Translations under genes and position numbers: made by a program
Shown here: positions 1 through 10,452 of the stretch, one piece after another
Layout: the number at the start of each line of letters is the position of its first letter
Position numbering within the stretch: the first letter of the stretch is position 1
Origin: Bacteroidota bacterium
GTDB lineage: Bacteria > Bacteroidota > Bacteroidia > AKYH767-A > OLB10
Length of the DNA stretch: 64,000 bases
Direction: 5' to 3'
Assembly: GCA_016721435.1 (NCBI GenBank)
Contig: JADKIC010000004.1
Span: forward strand, 62,001-126,000
The notes under the pieces: generated by a model
What the model was told of the DNA's origin: nothing
Seen by the model: only the letters and a program-made list of their open reading frames with translations
Database searches by the model: none

Positions 1-927
1 GAGTCGCTGGATAAAGGCCTCGAGAAAACGCGTGAGAATTTCTTTACGAAACTCACAAAGACGCTGATCGGGAAATCCAGTATCGACGATGATGTACTCG
101 ATAATCTGGAGGAAGTTTTGGTGACGAGTGATGTAGGCGTTGAAACGACACTGAAAATTGTAAAGCGGGTTCAGGAGCGTGTGGCGCGTGATAAATATAC
201 CGGTACCGGCGAATTGAACCGGATTTTGAAAGAAGAAATTGCTGCCTTGATGGCCGAGAATTATAAAGGCCTAGATGAAAAAAGTATCAGCGATAAATTA
301 CCCGCCAAGCCTTATGTCATCATGGTGGTGGGAGTGAATGGTGTTGGCAAAACGACCACAATCGGTAAACTGGCCTATCAATTCAAAAAGGAAGGAAAGA
401 AGGTGGTGTTGGGTGCAGCAGATACCTTCCGTGCAGCAGCCGTGGATCAGTTAACGATCTGGGCGAAGCGTGTGGATGTGCCCATCGTGAGTCAGGGTAT
501 GGGTGCTGATCCGGCCTCAGTGGCGTATGATGCAGTGGCTTCAGCGAAGGCGCAGGATGCGGATGTCTGTATCATTGATACAGCAGGTCGCTTACACAAT
601 AAGATCAACCTTATGAATGAATTGTCGAAGATCAAACGGGTGATGGAAAAAGTGATGCCCGATGCGCCGCATGAGATATTATTGGTGCTGGATGCTTCTA
701 CCGGACAAAATGCTTTTGAACAGGCCAAACAATTTATCGCTGCTACCGAAGTGAATGCACTCGCACTCACCAAACTCGATGGTACAGCTAAGGGTGGAGT
801 GGTGATCGGCGTCTCTGATCAGTTTAAAGTGCCGGTGAAATATATTGGTGTGGGAGAGAAGATGGAAGATCTTCAGCTATTCGACAGAAATGAATTCGTT
901 AATTCGTTGTTTAATGCTCAAAACTGA
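1..927 (+). CDS. ftsY: Signal recognition particle receptor FtsY (5' end outside window)
   Basis: GTPase docking SRP-bound ribosomes at the inner membrane for co-translational insertion. The frame is open to base 1, so the gene begins upstream; an internal TTG at 118 is not the start. Visible are the tail of the helical N domain and the whole NG GTPase: P-loop GVNGVGKTTT, the DTFRAAA segment, the DTAGRL G3 motif, TKLDGTAKGG (G4) and the closing GVGEKMEDLQLF signature of FtsY. About 308 codons are present. The acidic A domain, if any, is not visible. The next gene starts 1 nt after the stop, suggesting co-transcription. Family assignment is secure; SRP54/Ffh is unlikely because there is no methionine-rich M domain. 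Confidence 0.97.
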   Translation, partial: ESLDKGLEKTRENFFTKLTKTLIGKSSIDDDVLDNLEEVLVTSDVGVETTLKIVKRVQERVARDKYTGTGELNRILKEEIAALMAENYKGLDEKSISDKLPAKPYVIMVVGVNGVGKTTTIGKLAYQFKKEGKKVVLGAADTFRAAAVDQLTIWAKRVDVPIVSQGMGADPASVAYDAVASAKAQDADVCIIDTAGRLHNKINLMNELSKIKRVMEKVMPDAPHEILLVLDASTGQNAFEQAKQFIAATEVNALALTKLDGTAKGGVVIGVSDQFKVPVKYIGVGEKMEDLQLFDRNEFVNSLFNAQN

Positions 928-928
928 T

Positions 929-1414
929 ATGAAAAAAATAATTGCTCTTGTTGGCCTGCTGTTCGCTTCCTTTAGCCCTTCTTTCTCCCAGAATTGGCAG
1001 ATAGAGATTAAAGATAATCTGGCGAAAATGCAAATGGAACAGGTGTATCGTATTACTCCCGATAGCCTCATCATCACAGGCAAAGCGGATTATGGCCGGA
1101 CCAATGTCAACTATTTGCTGCGTAAACTCAGCGAAAAGGAAGTTGCAACGGTGAAGGATATCCTTAAAAAATTCCCTGCAGATAGTTTGAAAGAAGTTTA
1201 TTTCAATGACTACAGCAATTTCAAACAAATTGATGAAGAAAATTACCCCCGTTCCATCGACGTAAAAATAAATAAAGACGGTAAAACGTATATTTCAAAA
1301 GCGACCAATGCCTGGGTGGAATTGTATGTTCGGCTATTCGATGCCGTTAATCCGATGTTTCCGTCTGAAGTGCGCGTGCTCCTCGATAAATCTAAGTTTA
1401 ATGTATTTTACTAA
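929..1414 (+). CDS. Small secreted protein of unknown function
   Basis: About 161 residues starting at the ATG one base after the ftsY stop; a longer frame from 845 would overlap ftsY and destroy the signal peptide, so it is rejected. The N terminus MKKIIALVGLLFASFSPSFS followed by Q is a clear Sec signal peptide without a lipobox cysteine, so the product is probably periplasmic or exported. The mature part is charged, with no motif I recognise. It ends 2 nt before the GTG start of rimO, so ftsY, this gene and rimO look like one operon. Function unknown. Confidence 0.8.
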   Translation: MKKIIALVGLLFASFSPSFSQNWQIEIKDNLAKMQMEQVYRITPDSLIITGKADYGRTNVNYLLRKLSEKEVATVKDILKKFPADSLKEVYFNDYSNFKQIDEENYPRSIDVKINKDGKTYISKATNAWVELYVRLFDAVNPMFPSEVRVLLDKSKFNVFY

Positions 1415-1416
1415 TC

Positions 1417-2730
1417 GTGAAGACCAAAACGCTTAAGCAGAATAAAGTGAATGTGGTCACGCTGGGTTGTTCAAAGAACCTGGTGGATTCAGAAGTGCTG
1501 ATGGGTCAATTACGCGCCAATGATTTTGATGTGGTGCACGAGAGTAATAAGAATGATGCATCCATAGTGGTGATCAATACCTGTGGATTTATCGATAATG
1601 CCAAACAGGAATCCATCGACACCATTTTACATTATGCCAGGAAGAAGGAAGAAGGAAAGATTGAACGTTTGATTGTAACGGGATGCCTGTCCGAAAGATA
1701 TAAGCCGGATTTAGAAAAAGAAATTACCAACGTCGATGCTTTTTTCGGAACCCGCGACCTGCCCTTGTTGTTGAAGACACTCGGAGCAGATTATAAGCAT
1801 GAACTGGTAGGAGAGCGTTTGCTGACAACACCTCGTCATTTTGCTTATATGAAAATTTCAGAAGGTTGCGATCGTCCTTGTTCGTTTTGTGCTATTCCCT
1901 TGATGCGCGGTAAGCATATTTCACGTCCGATGGAAGAACTCGTGAAGGAGGCAAAGCATTTGGTTGCTAATGGTACGAAGGAACTATTATTGATTGCACA
2001 GGATTCTACTTATTACGGACTCGATATTTATAAAGATAGAAAGTTAGCGGAGTTGTTGCGGCGATTAAGTGATGTAGAGGGGATGGGATGGATTCGCCTG
2101 CACTATGCCTTTCCAAGTGGATTTCCGGAAGAAGTGTTGGACGTGATGCGCGAGCGGGAGAATATTTGCAAGTATATTGATATTCCTTTGCAGCATATTA
2201 CGGACTCCATGCTGAAGTCGATGCGGAGAGGAACTACTGAAGCCAGAACCTATGCTTTGATTGATCAATTCAGAGAGAAAGTTCCGGGTATTGCTTTACG
2301 CACTTCGCTCATTGCCGGCTACTCGGGTGAGACGGAGGCCGATCACGAAGCCATGCTGCGGTTCGTAGAAAAAGTACGTTTCGATCGTCTGGGTATTTTC
2401 ACCTATTCGCATGAGGAGAATACCACAGCCTATGAACTCGATGATGATGTTCCGGATGAAGTGAAGCAGGAGCGGGCAGAGGCTGTGATGGCTTTACAGC
2501 AGGATATTTCTGAAGATATAAACAGTAAGAAAGTAGGTCAGGTATTTAAAGTGCTTTTCGACCGTAAGGAGGGCGACTATTTTGTGGGCAGAACAGAATT
2601 TGATTCGCCGGAAGTGGACAATGAAGTACTCGTTTCCGCAAAAGAAAATTATATTCGTATTGGTGATTTCGCACAAGTGAAGATAACGTCAACCGCCGCT
2701 TTTGATCTCTATGGTGAGTTGGTCGGATAA
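1417..2730 (+). CDS. rimO: Ribosomal protein S12 methylthiotransferase RimO
   Basis: Radical-SAM enzyme that methylthiolates a conserved aspartate of ribosomal protein S12, using two Fe-S clusters. The 437-residue protein has the N-terminal methylthiotransferase domain with cysteines at about C18, C56 and C90, then the radical-SAM triad in EGCDRPCSFCAIP (C151, C155, C158), and a C-terminal TRAM region. The GTG start at 1417 is chosen because it directly precedes KTKTLKQNKVNVVTLGCSKN, the conserved N terminus, 2 nt after the preceding stop. RimO is preferred over MiaB because of the GCSKNLVDSE and GCDRPCSFCAIP sequence style. No damage is seen. Confidence 0.95.
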   Translation: MKTKTLKQNKVNVVTLGCSKNLVDSEVLMGQLRANDFDVVHESNKNDASIVVINTCGFIDNAKQESIDTILHYARKKEEGKIERLIVTGCLSERYKPDLEKEITNVDAFFGTRDLPLLLKTLGADYKHELVGERLLTTPRHFAYMKISEGCDRPCSFCAIPLMRGKHISRPMEELVKEAKHLVANGTKELLLIAQDSTYYGLDIYKDRKLAELLRRLSDVEGMGWIRLHYAFPSGFPEEVLDVMRERENICKYIDIPLQHITDSMLKSMRRGTTEARTYALIDQFREKVPGIALRTSLIAGYSGETEADHEAMLRFVEKVRFDRLGIFTYSHEENTTAYELDDDVPDEVKQERAEAVMALQQDISEDINSKKVGQVFKVLFDRKEGDYFVGRTEFDSPEVDNEVLVSAKENYIRIGDFAQVKITSTAAFDLYGELVG

Positions 2731-2742
2731 TTAATAGAAGTA

Positions 2743-4330
2743 ATGGAAGTACATCATCTCCCGCTCGCTGATTCCGGTTTGTACGGAAAGATGATGCTGG
2801 ATTATATCGAAGGTCACCCGCAGCTTCGTCCTTACTATAGTTATTCTCCTGCACTTTCTTCCTTCCCGGATGTGATCGAAGCCAGAAAGGAATTCCCCTT
2901 TCATCGTGAAACATTGGCAGATGAAATGCAGGCTCAGCATCAAGCCTATCTTCAACGCTTTCCCATACTTGCCAAACAGATTAAAGCATTAAGAAGCGAA
3001 CAAACATTTACAATCACGACTGGTCATCAGCTCTGTCTCGCCACCGGTCCGCTCTATTTTATTTATAAAATTGTAACGACAATCAATCTTTGCCGGCAGT
3101 TAGCGCAAGCGTTTCCTGCTCATCATTTTGTTCCGGTTTATTGGATGGCTTCGGAAGATCATGATATAGAAGAGATCAATCATTTTCATCTTTCTCAGAA
3201 ACCTTGAAATGGGAAACTAAGGAAAGGGGATCTACAGGTCGATTGTCGACAGCAGGTATTGGTGAATTGATTCAGGAAGTGGAAAGGCTTTGCGGCAATA
3301 ATCCATTTACTGCTGAAGTGATTTTACTTTTGAAAAATGCATACGAACAACATCCGCATCTTTCAGCAGCTACACGTGAATTGGTGTTGACTTTGTTCGG
3401 TGATCAGGGACTACTGGTGATTGATGCAGACCGGTCTACATTGAAGAAATTGTTTGCGCATGTCATTAGCGAAGAGTTAACCTTGCACCCTTCTTTCGAA
3501 ATCGTAAACAGTACCACAGAAAGATTAGCACATCATTATAAAACGCAATTGAGTCCGCGTGAAATAAATTTATTTTACCTGGACGAAGGCTTGCGGGAAC
3601 GAATTGTAAAGGATGAAAAGGGTCATTATCATGTGCTGAATACCGATCTTGATTTCTCCCGTGAATTCATTCTTAATCTGGTGGAGAAGCAACCGGAGCG
3701 CTTTAGCCCCAATGTGGTGTTGCGCCCCTTGTATCAGGAAACCATTTTGCCAAATATTGCCTATGTGGGTGGTCCGGGAGAGATCGCTTATTGGATGCAG
3801 TTGAAGGAAATTTTTGCGCATTACAATGTTTTCTTTCCGATGCTTGTTCCAAGAAACAATGCGTTGATATTGCCCGCTCGACCATTGGAGAAGTTTATCA
3901 ATCTGGGTTTTGAAAGGAAAGATGTCTTCCGTTCCTTCGATGACCTGAGCAAGCAATGGCTTTCTGCACAAGAAGATTTATCATCGGGAATCCATGCGTC
4001 TTCCGAAAAAATGCAGGAGTTATACAATGAGCTGACGTTACTCTTTACCAAAGCCGACCCTACACTTGCCGCCAGCGTACAGGGAGAAAAAAAGTGCTCA
4101 ATGGACTTGAAAATTTAGGCAAGAAAGGAAATGCTGCCTTAAAGCGCAAGCACGAAGTCGCCTTGAATCAATTAAAAGTGGTTCTGGATAAAGTGAATCC
4201 CGCAGGACATGCACAGGAGCGTCATGTGAATTTCATACAGTTTTATTCTTTACAAGGACCGTCGTTTATTGATGATCTGATGAAGAACCTTCAGCCGCTG
4301 GATTTTAATGTAGCCGTTTTTACAGAATAG
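2743..4330 (+). CDS. bshC: Bacillithiol synthase BshC (two frame breaks)
   Basis: Cysteine-adding enzyme of bacillithiol synthesis, which joins L-cysteine to glucosaminyl-malate; bacillithiol is a known thiol of Bacteroidota and Firmicutes. Three collinear frames (2743-3207, 3204-4118, 4094-4330) join into about 529 residues, the normal BshC length. Conserved stretches are TTGHQLCLATGPLYFIYKI, PVYWMASEDHDIEEINHF, YVGGPGEIAYWMQLK and the C-terminal ERHVNFIQFYSLQGPSFID. The first break (near 3190) is cured by one extra T in a T run, giving HFHLFSETLKWETK. The second (near 4086-4092) is cured by one A in a run of seven, giving VQGEKKVLNGL. Both are single-base homopolymer losses, so sequencing error is likelier than pseudogenisation. 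It lies 12 nt after rimO. Confidence 0.9.
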
Positions 4331-4474
4331 AAGAGCCTCTTTCAACCTGATTTTATTTCTGAGGAGGTAGCTCCGGGAAGTGCTAAGACTATAGCTTCGA
4401 AAGGTGGATTTCTTTTTACTGTTTTACATTTTAGTATCTTTCGAAAACTATTTTTGTATACTTAAACTCATTCC

Positions 4475-6027
4475 ATGTCAACGATCGAAACTTTCCTCTC
4501 TGCCATGCAACAAGGCTACACCTTCAAAGGGGCTTCTCTTACCATTGGTGCGGCTATGTATGATGGACAAGTTCAAAAGGAAGCGCCTGTAAAAATCCCG
4601 CTTGCTACTTTGAATCGCCATGGACTTATCGCGGGAGCCACCGGTACCGGTAAGACAAAGACACTACAAGGACTTGCGGAAGGACTCTCAGCCCATGGTG
4701 TAGCTGTAATGATGATGGACATCAAGGGTGATTTGAGTGGGATTGCGAAAGCCGGTACGGAGAATGATAAGATAAAAGAGCGTCACTCGAATTGGGTATT
4801 GAATGGAAACCCGCCGCCTTTCCCTGTGAGCTCATGAGTTTGTCAGGGGAGAAAGGGGTCCGGCTGAGAGCAACTGTTTCTGAGTTTGGTCCGGTCTTGT
4901 TTTCAAAAATTCTAAGTTTGAATGATACGCAATCCGGAGTGGTATCGTTGGTTTTTAAATATGCCGATGATCGTGAATTGCCTTTACTTGACCTCAAGGA
5001 TTTTAAAAAAGTTTTGCAGTATTGTACCAATGAAGGAAAAGAGGAGGTAAAGAAGGAATATGGGGCCATCTCTACGGCATCTGCTTCCACCATCCTCAGA
5101 AAAATTATTGAAATCGAAGAGCAGGGTGCCGAATTATTTTTTGGAGAGCTGTCCTTTGATGTAAATGATTTACTTCGATTAGATGAGGGTGGTAAAGGGT
5201 ATATACATATCGTTAGACTCACCGACATTCAGGATAAGCCAAAGTTGTTTTCTACATTTATGCTTTGTTTGCTTGCGGAGATCTACAGGGAATTTCCGGA
5301 AGAAGGCGATGTCGAACAACCGAAACTCGTTCTCTTTATTGATGAAGCACATCTGATCTTTAAAGAAGCCAGTAGCGCTCTGCTGGATCAGCTGGAGTCC
5401 ATTATTAAATTGATTCGCTCCAAAGGGGTAGGGCTTATCTTTTGTACGCAAACGCCTATTGATATTCCGGCTGCCATTTTAGGACAATTGGGATTGAAAG
5501 TGCAACATGCCTTGCGTGCATTTACGGCCAATGATCGTAAAGCCATAAAGATGGTTTCTGAAAATTACCCGGAAACTGATTTTTATAAAGTAGATAGTCT
5601 CATTACTGAACTGGGCATTGGTGAAGCGCTCGTTACTGCTTTAAGCGAGAAAGGTACGCCGAGTCCATTGGTGCATGCTTGTTTATGTGCGCCCCAATCA
5701 CGAATGGATGTCCTTTCAAGTTCAGAGCAGGAAGAATTACTTTCCGGGTCAGCATTGGTGAAGAAATACAATCAGGCAGTCGATAGAGAAAGTGCATATG
5801 AGATTTTACAACAAAAACTGGTCGATGCAGAAGTGGAAGTTAAGAAGGAGGAGCCGGGTAAAACCGACAAAAAGACTGATAAGGAAGAGGGGTCTGTCAT
5901 AGGTGAGGCGCTTGACAGTACGGTTGGGAGGCAAGTAGCCCGCACCCTGGCACGCGAAGTGACTCGTGGATTATTGGGCATTTTAGGACTTGGAGGGACT
6001 AAAGGAAGAAGCAAAGGTCTGTTTTAA
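4475..6027 (+). CDS. DUF853/YjgR-type HerA-like ATPase (one frame break)
   Basis: Predicted HerA/FtsK-like P-loop ATPase of the DUF853 family (E. coli YjgR), whose cellular role is not established. The two frames (4475-4837 and 4792-6027) join to about 517 residues. Visible are Walker A GATGTGKTKT, a DIKGDLSG segment, the family signature LSGEKGVRLRATVSEFGP, Walker B LFIDEAHLIF, RSKGVGLIFCTQTP, and LGQLGLKVQHALRAFTANDR. The frame break near 4790 disappears if one A is restored in CGAATTG, giving HSKLGIEWKPAAFP. The C-terminal 70 residues are low-complexity, Lys/Glu-rich, ending in a glycine-rich tail, as in other family members. The 144 nt before it hold no other gene. Confidence 0.88.
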
Positions 6028-6225
6028 AGTGGGTGAATGACCTTTAATTATTGGTTAATGGATTAAAAATTTAGGCGAATGATAAATTTTCTTCCTTTTC
6101 GGATGGCCAAAATCCAATTCAATTGCACTTTTTGCCCGTTCAGCAATAGTATATGCCAGTTCACTGCATTCTATTATGCCCTGTTAGCGCAGACTCTACA
6201 TTTGTAGGTAAGAAAAAGCAAGGAC

Positions 6226-6849
6226 ATGATGGTTAAGAGACTGGAAAAGAAGAAATTGATACTAAATGCAGCTATGGACTGTTTTTCACAAATGGGTTAT
6301 GACAAAACTACCCTGGATGAAATTGGTGGTAAGGTGAATTTGAATAAAGCCTCTTTTATACTACTATTATAATAGCAAGGAGGATTTGTTCAGTGACGTT
6401 ATCTATGCAGGCTGCCCAATTCCTTGAGGAAGTTAAAACCAAATTGAAAACTATTCATCCATTGGAAGAAAAGGTGTTTCTTCTTACTGAAAGAAGAAAG
6501 TTCTATCATAGATTATCTGGAAATGCATTTCGTACCTGTTCAAGTTGCCAATGAAAATGACCCACTTATAAATGTGGTTTGGCATAGCATTCAATTGGGC
6601 GAAAAGTCTTTGTTGAGTTCAACCATTAAGGATGGAATGCGACCGGGCGAAATACACCGCATGGATCCCGAGCGATTAGCGGAAGTACTCCTGAAAGTAT
6701 CTACAGCGTTCAAAAGTCCGGCATCATCCCAACATGCGTTGAATGGAAACTCAAAATTAAATGGTAATCCTACTCCGGAGGATGTCAATGCTGAAGATAT
6801 CCGATTGACCACTCGTCTCATCTTGCGCGGTGTACGCAGTGAATCTTAG
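6226..6849 (+). pseudogene. TetR/AcrR-family regulator, three frame breaks
   Basis: The N terminus from the ATG pair at 6226/6229 encodes a TetR helix-turn-helix: LILNAAMDCFSQMGYDKTTL, then DEIGGKVNLNKASF and, after a +1 shift near 6357, YYYYNSKEDLFSDVIYA. A second +1 shift near 6412 gives AAQFLEEVKTKLKTIHP, and a third near 6490 leads into SSIIDYLEMHFVPVQVANEN and the C-terminal ligand-binding half ending at 6849. TetR proteins are repressors released by small ligands; the target here is unknown. Three breaks in 260 bp is more than in most neighbours, so real decay is possible, but each is a single-base shift and sequencing error remains possible. No efflux operon adjoins it. Confidence 0.72.
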
Positions 6850-6966
6850 TCAACTTGTTTCGAAGTTATTGAGTTAATAAAATAGAAAAATGCCACCGGA
6901 TGACCAGAGCATTTTTTAACAATTGCTTCTGCTCTCTTTTTCTTCAAAACCCCTCATACTGAAAAC

Positions 6967-7277
6967 TCAGGCTGCCGTATTTTGAAAATGTTTAATGGAT
7001 TCCAGCTCGTCTTTTTTCAATGATGCTTCCAGTTCAATGTCATAGTCATCCTGCAAACCCAGCCAGAATTTAGCGCTGTTACCAAAGAATTTTGCAAGCC
7101 GTTTTTCAATTTCTCCATTCTGTTAGATGGTGGTACCTTTAAATCATTTAGATCTTGAGAGTTGTTGAGCATTCTAAGTTTCCTTCGTCCAATTTCTTGA
7201 ATTTCAGTTGGAAATCCTCTAACTCTCACCCCTGACCATATTTTTCCGGTTTCTTTATCTCCAAACGAAACGATCAT
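6967..7277 (-). pseudogene. Fused remnant of a higB-higA toxin-antitoxin locus
   Basis: Reading from 7277 leftward, the first ~60 codons are a HigB/RelE-type mRNA-interferase toxin N terminus: MIVSFGDKETGKIW, EIGRRKLRMLNN, LNDLKVPPSNRMEKLK. The toxin then stops resembling its family. In another frame (7128 down to 6967) the sequence becomes the C terminus of a HigA-type antitoxin: EIEKRLAKFFGNSAKFWLG, LQDDYDIELEASLKKDELES, IKHFQNTAA and a stop at 6967. Missing are the catalytic C-terminal third of HigB and the helix-turn-helix N terminus of HigA, so an internal deletion joined the two genes. Neither product can be functional as written. The parts are clear; the deletion mechanism is inference. 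Confidence 0.75.
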
Positions 7278-7467
7278 TACTCTCGCTTAACATTACTAAC
7301 GTCAAAGGTAGCTATTTGGAGCTGTTTTGTCAAATTATTTTTTCAAATGAAATGAAGATTTAAAAAATGGGCTTAACAATCATCTGTGCAAAACAGATTT
7401 CTCATTTTATAAATAACCTGATCGATTCTTCTATTTTCATGCCCTGTAGGGTGACCCCTATTGACCT

Positions 7468-9232
7468 ATGAAGAAATCCTATTTTGCCCCGCGGCAACAT
7501 AAATTTACGATTTATCAGTTGCTGGTGAGGGTTTTTTCAAATACCAAAATACGCAATAAGGCCTTCGGAACAATTGCTGAAAATGGCAGCGGTAAATTCA
7601 ATGATATAACAGCCACTGTGCTTGATGCCGTTGGTGATCTGGGCATCTCGCACATTTGGTTTACAGGTGTATTGGAGCATGCTACCCTGAGTGATTATGA
7701 TCAGTATGACATGCCATCTGACAATCCCTACGTTGTAAAAGGCAGAGCAGGATCTCCCTATGCTATTCGTGATTATTACGACGTAGATCCGGATCTCGCA
7801 GTGGATGTTGACAACAGAATCGCTGAGCTTGAACAAATGCTACAACGTACCCACAAGGCCGGTTTGAAGACCATCATCGACTTTGTGCCGAATCATGTTT
7901 CAAGAACTTATCATTCGGATAAGAATCCGGGGCGCCAACCCGATTTTGGTGCCAATGACGATACTTCCTTTCTTTTCCGAAGAGATAATAACTTTATGTA
8001 TCTCCATGATGGAGCGTTTCAAATCCCGGCCGATTACCATCCGCTGGGTGGAAAGAAAATTTCAGGCTTAAGTAAAAAATATTCAGAAGTGCCGGCAAGG
8101 GTTACCGGTAATGATGTCTATAGCACCAGTCCATCATTGAATGACTGGTTTGAAACCATTAAATTGAACTTCGGTGTGGATCCTCATCCCCCGCATACCT
8201 GCTATTTTGATCCGATTCCACAAACCTGGTTGCAGTTGTTGGATATTTTATTGTACTGGTGTGAAAAGGGAGTGGATGGATTTAGATGTGATATGGCGGA
8301 GATGGTTCCTGCAGAGTTTTGGGAGTGGATTATTCCTTGTGTTAAAACACATTATCCTGATGTCATCTTTATTGCAGAGATCTATAAACCCGAACTGTAT
8401 CAACGTTATCTTGAATATGGTTTTTTTGATTATCTCTATGATAAAGTGCAGCTATACGATACGCTAGTAGCCATCTTACGTGGCCAATGTCCTGCAGATG
8501 ATTTAACACATGCAGCCAGAAGTGTTGAAGAATTTTCAGAGCGCATGTTATCGTTTCTGGAGAATCATGATGAAGAGCGAATTGCTTCCTCTCATTTTAT
8601 GGGAGACGGGAAATTTGCTTTACCGGCAATGGTCGTTTGCGCCACGATTTCGAAAGGTCCGGTAATGATTTATTTTGGTCAGGAAGTGGGAGAACCGGCT
8701 GCAGGAAATATGGGCTTTGCGGCGATCGAGGAGAACTTCCATTTTCGATTATTGCGGAGCTCCCGAACATCAGAAATGGTACAATAAGGGAAAGTGTGAT
8801 GGTGGATTGCTGTCTGAAGAACAAAAGGAGTTGAGATCGAATTATAAGAATATCCTAAATCTTATCACTCAAAGTAAAGCCATCTCTACCGGGGGGTATT
8901 ATGATTTACAATATGTAAATCGCCATCATCAGAGTGAAGGGTACGATGAACGTTATTTGTTTTCATATATCCGGCATTGTGCATCCGAGAAATTACTCAT
9001 CGCTGTTAACTTTAGTAAGACTACCACTTTTAAGGCTCATATCAGAATTCCACCGGAAGCCATCCGGGAAACGGGAATGGTTTCGAAAGGAGTCATTACA
9101 TTTACAGATATTCTGCACGGAGATTTTACAGTGGAAAAACTGACTTCAGCGCTTTATAAAGAGGGTGATCGTTTGTCGGGTTTAGTTCTGGAGATGGCCC
9201 CATTATCATCGTATGTCCTCCGTATCCATTAA
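7468..9232 (+). CDS. GH13 alpha-amylase-family glycosidase (frame-broken)
   Basis: Alpha-glucan-acting (beta/alpha)8 barrel enzyme. The GH13 motifs are present: DFVPNH, GFRCDMAE with nucleophile D275, IAEIYKPE with acid/base E304, and ENHDEER with transition-state D368. No signal peptide is visible (MKKSYFAPRQHKFTIY), so it is probably cytoplasmic. The first frame ends at 8787, and the C-terminal beta-domain continues in another frame to 9232. Two single-base losses near 8714 (a G) and 8727 (an A) restore GNMGFGGDRGRTSIFDYCGA, a motif expected after the barrel; together they account exactly for the frame change. Full length is about 588 residues. It sits 11 nt upstream of an MFS transporter, which may supply its sugar. 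Substrate not determinable. Confidence 0.88.
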
Positions 9233-9243
9233 TTTCGGGACCC

Positions 9244-10452
9244 ATGTCAAAGCAAGGCACCAAAAATCCATTTAACCTCGTCGTCGTCGTTGCCGCATTG
9301 GGGTACTTTGTCGATATCTATGATCTGCATACCGATCCTGCGGTTGTAGACCGATACGATTACCTCTTATTTTTATGGCAGATGAGCGGCATGCTGGTGG
9401 GCGGTTTGTTGTGGGGTATTTTGGGAGATCAAAAGGGGCGTAAGTCGGTTTTGTTCGGTTCCATCTTATTGTATTCATTGGCCAATGTCGCTAATGCATT
9501 CGTGACCGATCTTACACAATACAGTGCCATACGATTTATTGCAGGAGTGGGATTGGCCGGGGAGCTTGGTGCTGCAATTACTTTAGTTTCGGAGATCATG
9601 CACCGCGAGCATAGAGGCTATGGTACGATGCTCATTGTGACCATGGGTGCCCTGGGTGCCGTTGCAGCAGCATTGATCAGTAATAATCCTTTTCATTTTT
9701 TTGGATTGCAACCCTGGCAAATTGCGTATCTCATTGGTGGCTGCCTCGGATTATTATTACTGTTTTTACGTGTGGGAACTTATGAATCGGGAATGTTTGA
9801 TCAGTTGAAGGCAAAGAAAAATGTAAGCAAAGGAAATTTTTTCATGCTCTTTACCAACGGAAAGCGATTTCGAACTTATTTAGCTTGTATCCTCATCGGA
9901 CTGCCGGTATGGTATTGCATTGGAATACTAATAAAATTCTCTGAAAAATTTGCAGGCCTGATTGGTGTAGTAGGTGAAGTAAAAGTTGGATTTGCCATCA
10001 TGTATGCTTACATCGGACTCTCCGTTGGTGATTTACTCAGCGGCCTTTTGAGTCAATTATTTAAAAGCAGGAAGAAAATCGTGATGGCCTATTTATTGGG
10101 TACCATTGCATTGGTGGCCGTGTTCCTTTACACAAAAAACATGACGGCGTCTACATTTTATTTCATGTGTTTTCTGTTGGGATGTGCTACCGGCTATTGG
10201 GCATTGTTTGTCACGATTGCTTCGGAGCAGTTTGGTACCAATATCAGAGCTACGGTAACTACAACTGTTCCCAACTTTGTAAGAGGTGCTGTCGTTCCGA
10301 TTACACTTGGTTTTAAAACGCTTGAAATCAGTATCGGTTCGGTAAACAGTGCTGTTGTGGTAGGAATAATTTGCATTGGTTTAGCCATTGTCGCAACATT
10401 AAGCATCCGTGAAACGTTTTCTAAAGACCTCGATTACCTGGAGCTATCATGA
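9244..10452 (+). CDS. MFS transporter
   Basis: Major facilitator superfamily permease of 402 residues with about eleven or twelve hydrophobic segments. The loop 2-3 signature GILGDQKGRKSVLFG is present, as are the N-terminal VVVAALGYFVDIYDL and a second-half GLSVGDLLSGLLSQLFKSRKK. Between DIYDL and the second helix (LLFLWQMSGML) the segment is only about 15 residues and reads HTDPAVVDRYDY. Related Bacteroidota permeases, as I recall them, carry a longer stretch there, so a small deletion or local sequence error is possible. It overlaps the following CoA-binding gene by 4 nt (ATGA) and follows the GH13 gene closely, so the three are probably one operon. A sugar or organic anion is the likeliest substrate. 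Confidence 0.85.
   Translation: MSKQGTKNPFNLVVVVAALGYFVDIYDLHTDPAVVDRYDYLLFLWQMSGMLVGGLLWGILGDQKGRKSVLFGSILLYSLANVANAFVTDLTQYSAIRFIAGVGLAGELGAAITLVSEIMHREHRGYGTMLIVTMGALGAVAAALISNNPFHFFGLQPWQIAYLIGGCLGLLLLFLRVGTYESGMFDQLKAKKNVSKGNFFMLFTNGKRFRTYLACILIGLPVWYCIGILIKFSEKFAGLIGVVGEVKVGFAIMYAYIGLSVGDLLSGLLSQLFKSRKKIVMAYLLGTIALVAVFLYTKNMTASTFYFMCFLLGCATGYWALFVTIASEQFGTNIRATVTTTVPNFVRGAVVPITLGFKTLEISIGSVNSAVVVGIICIGLAIVATLSIRETFSKDLDYLELS

Noticed and set aside
845..928. Upstream extension of the small secreted protein into ftsY
   Set aside because: It would overlap ftsY by 83 nt and hide a clear signal peptide beginning at 929.
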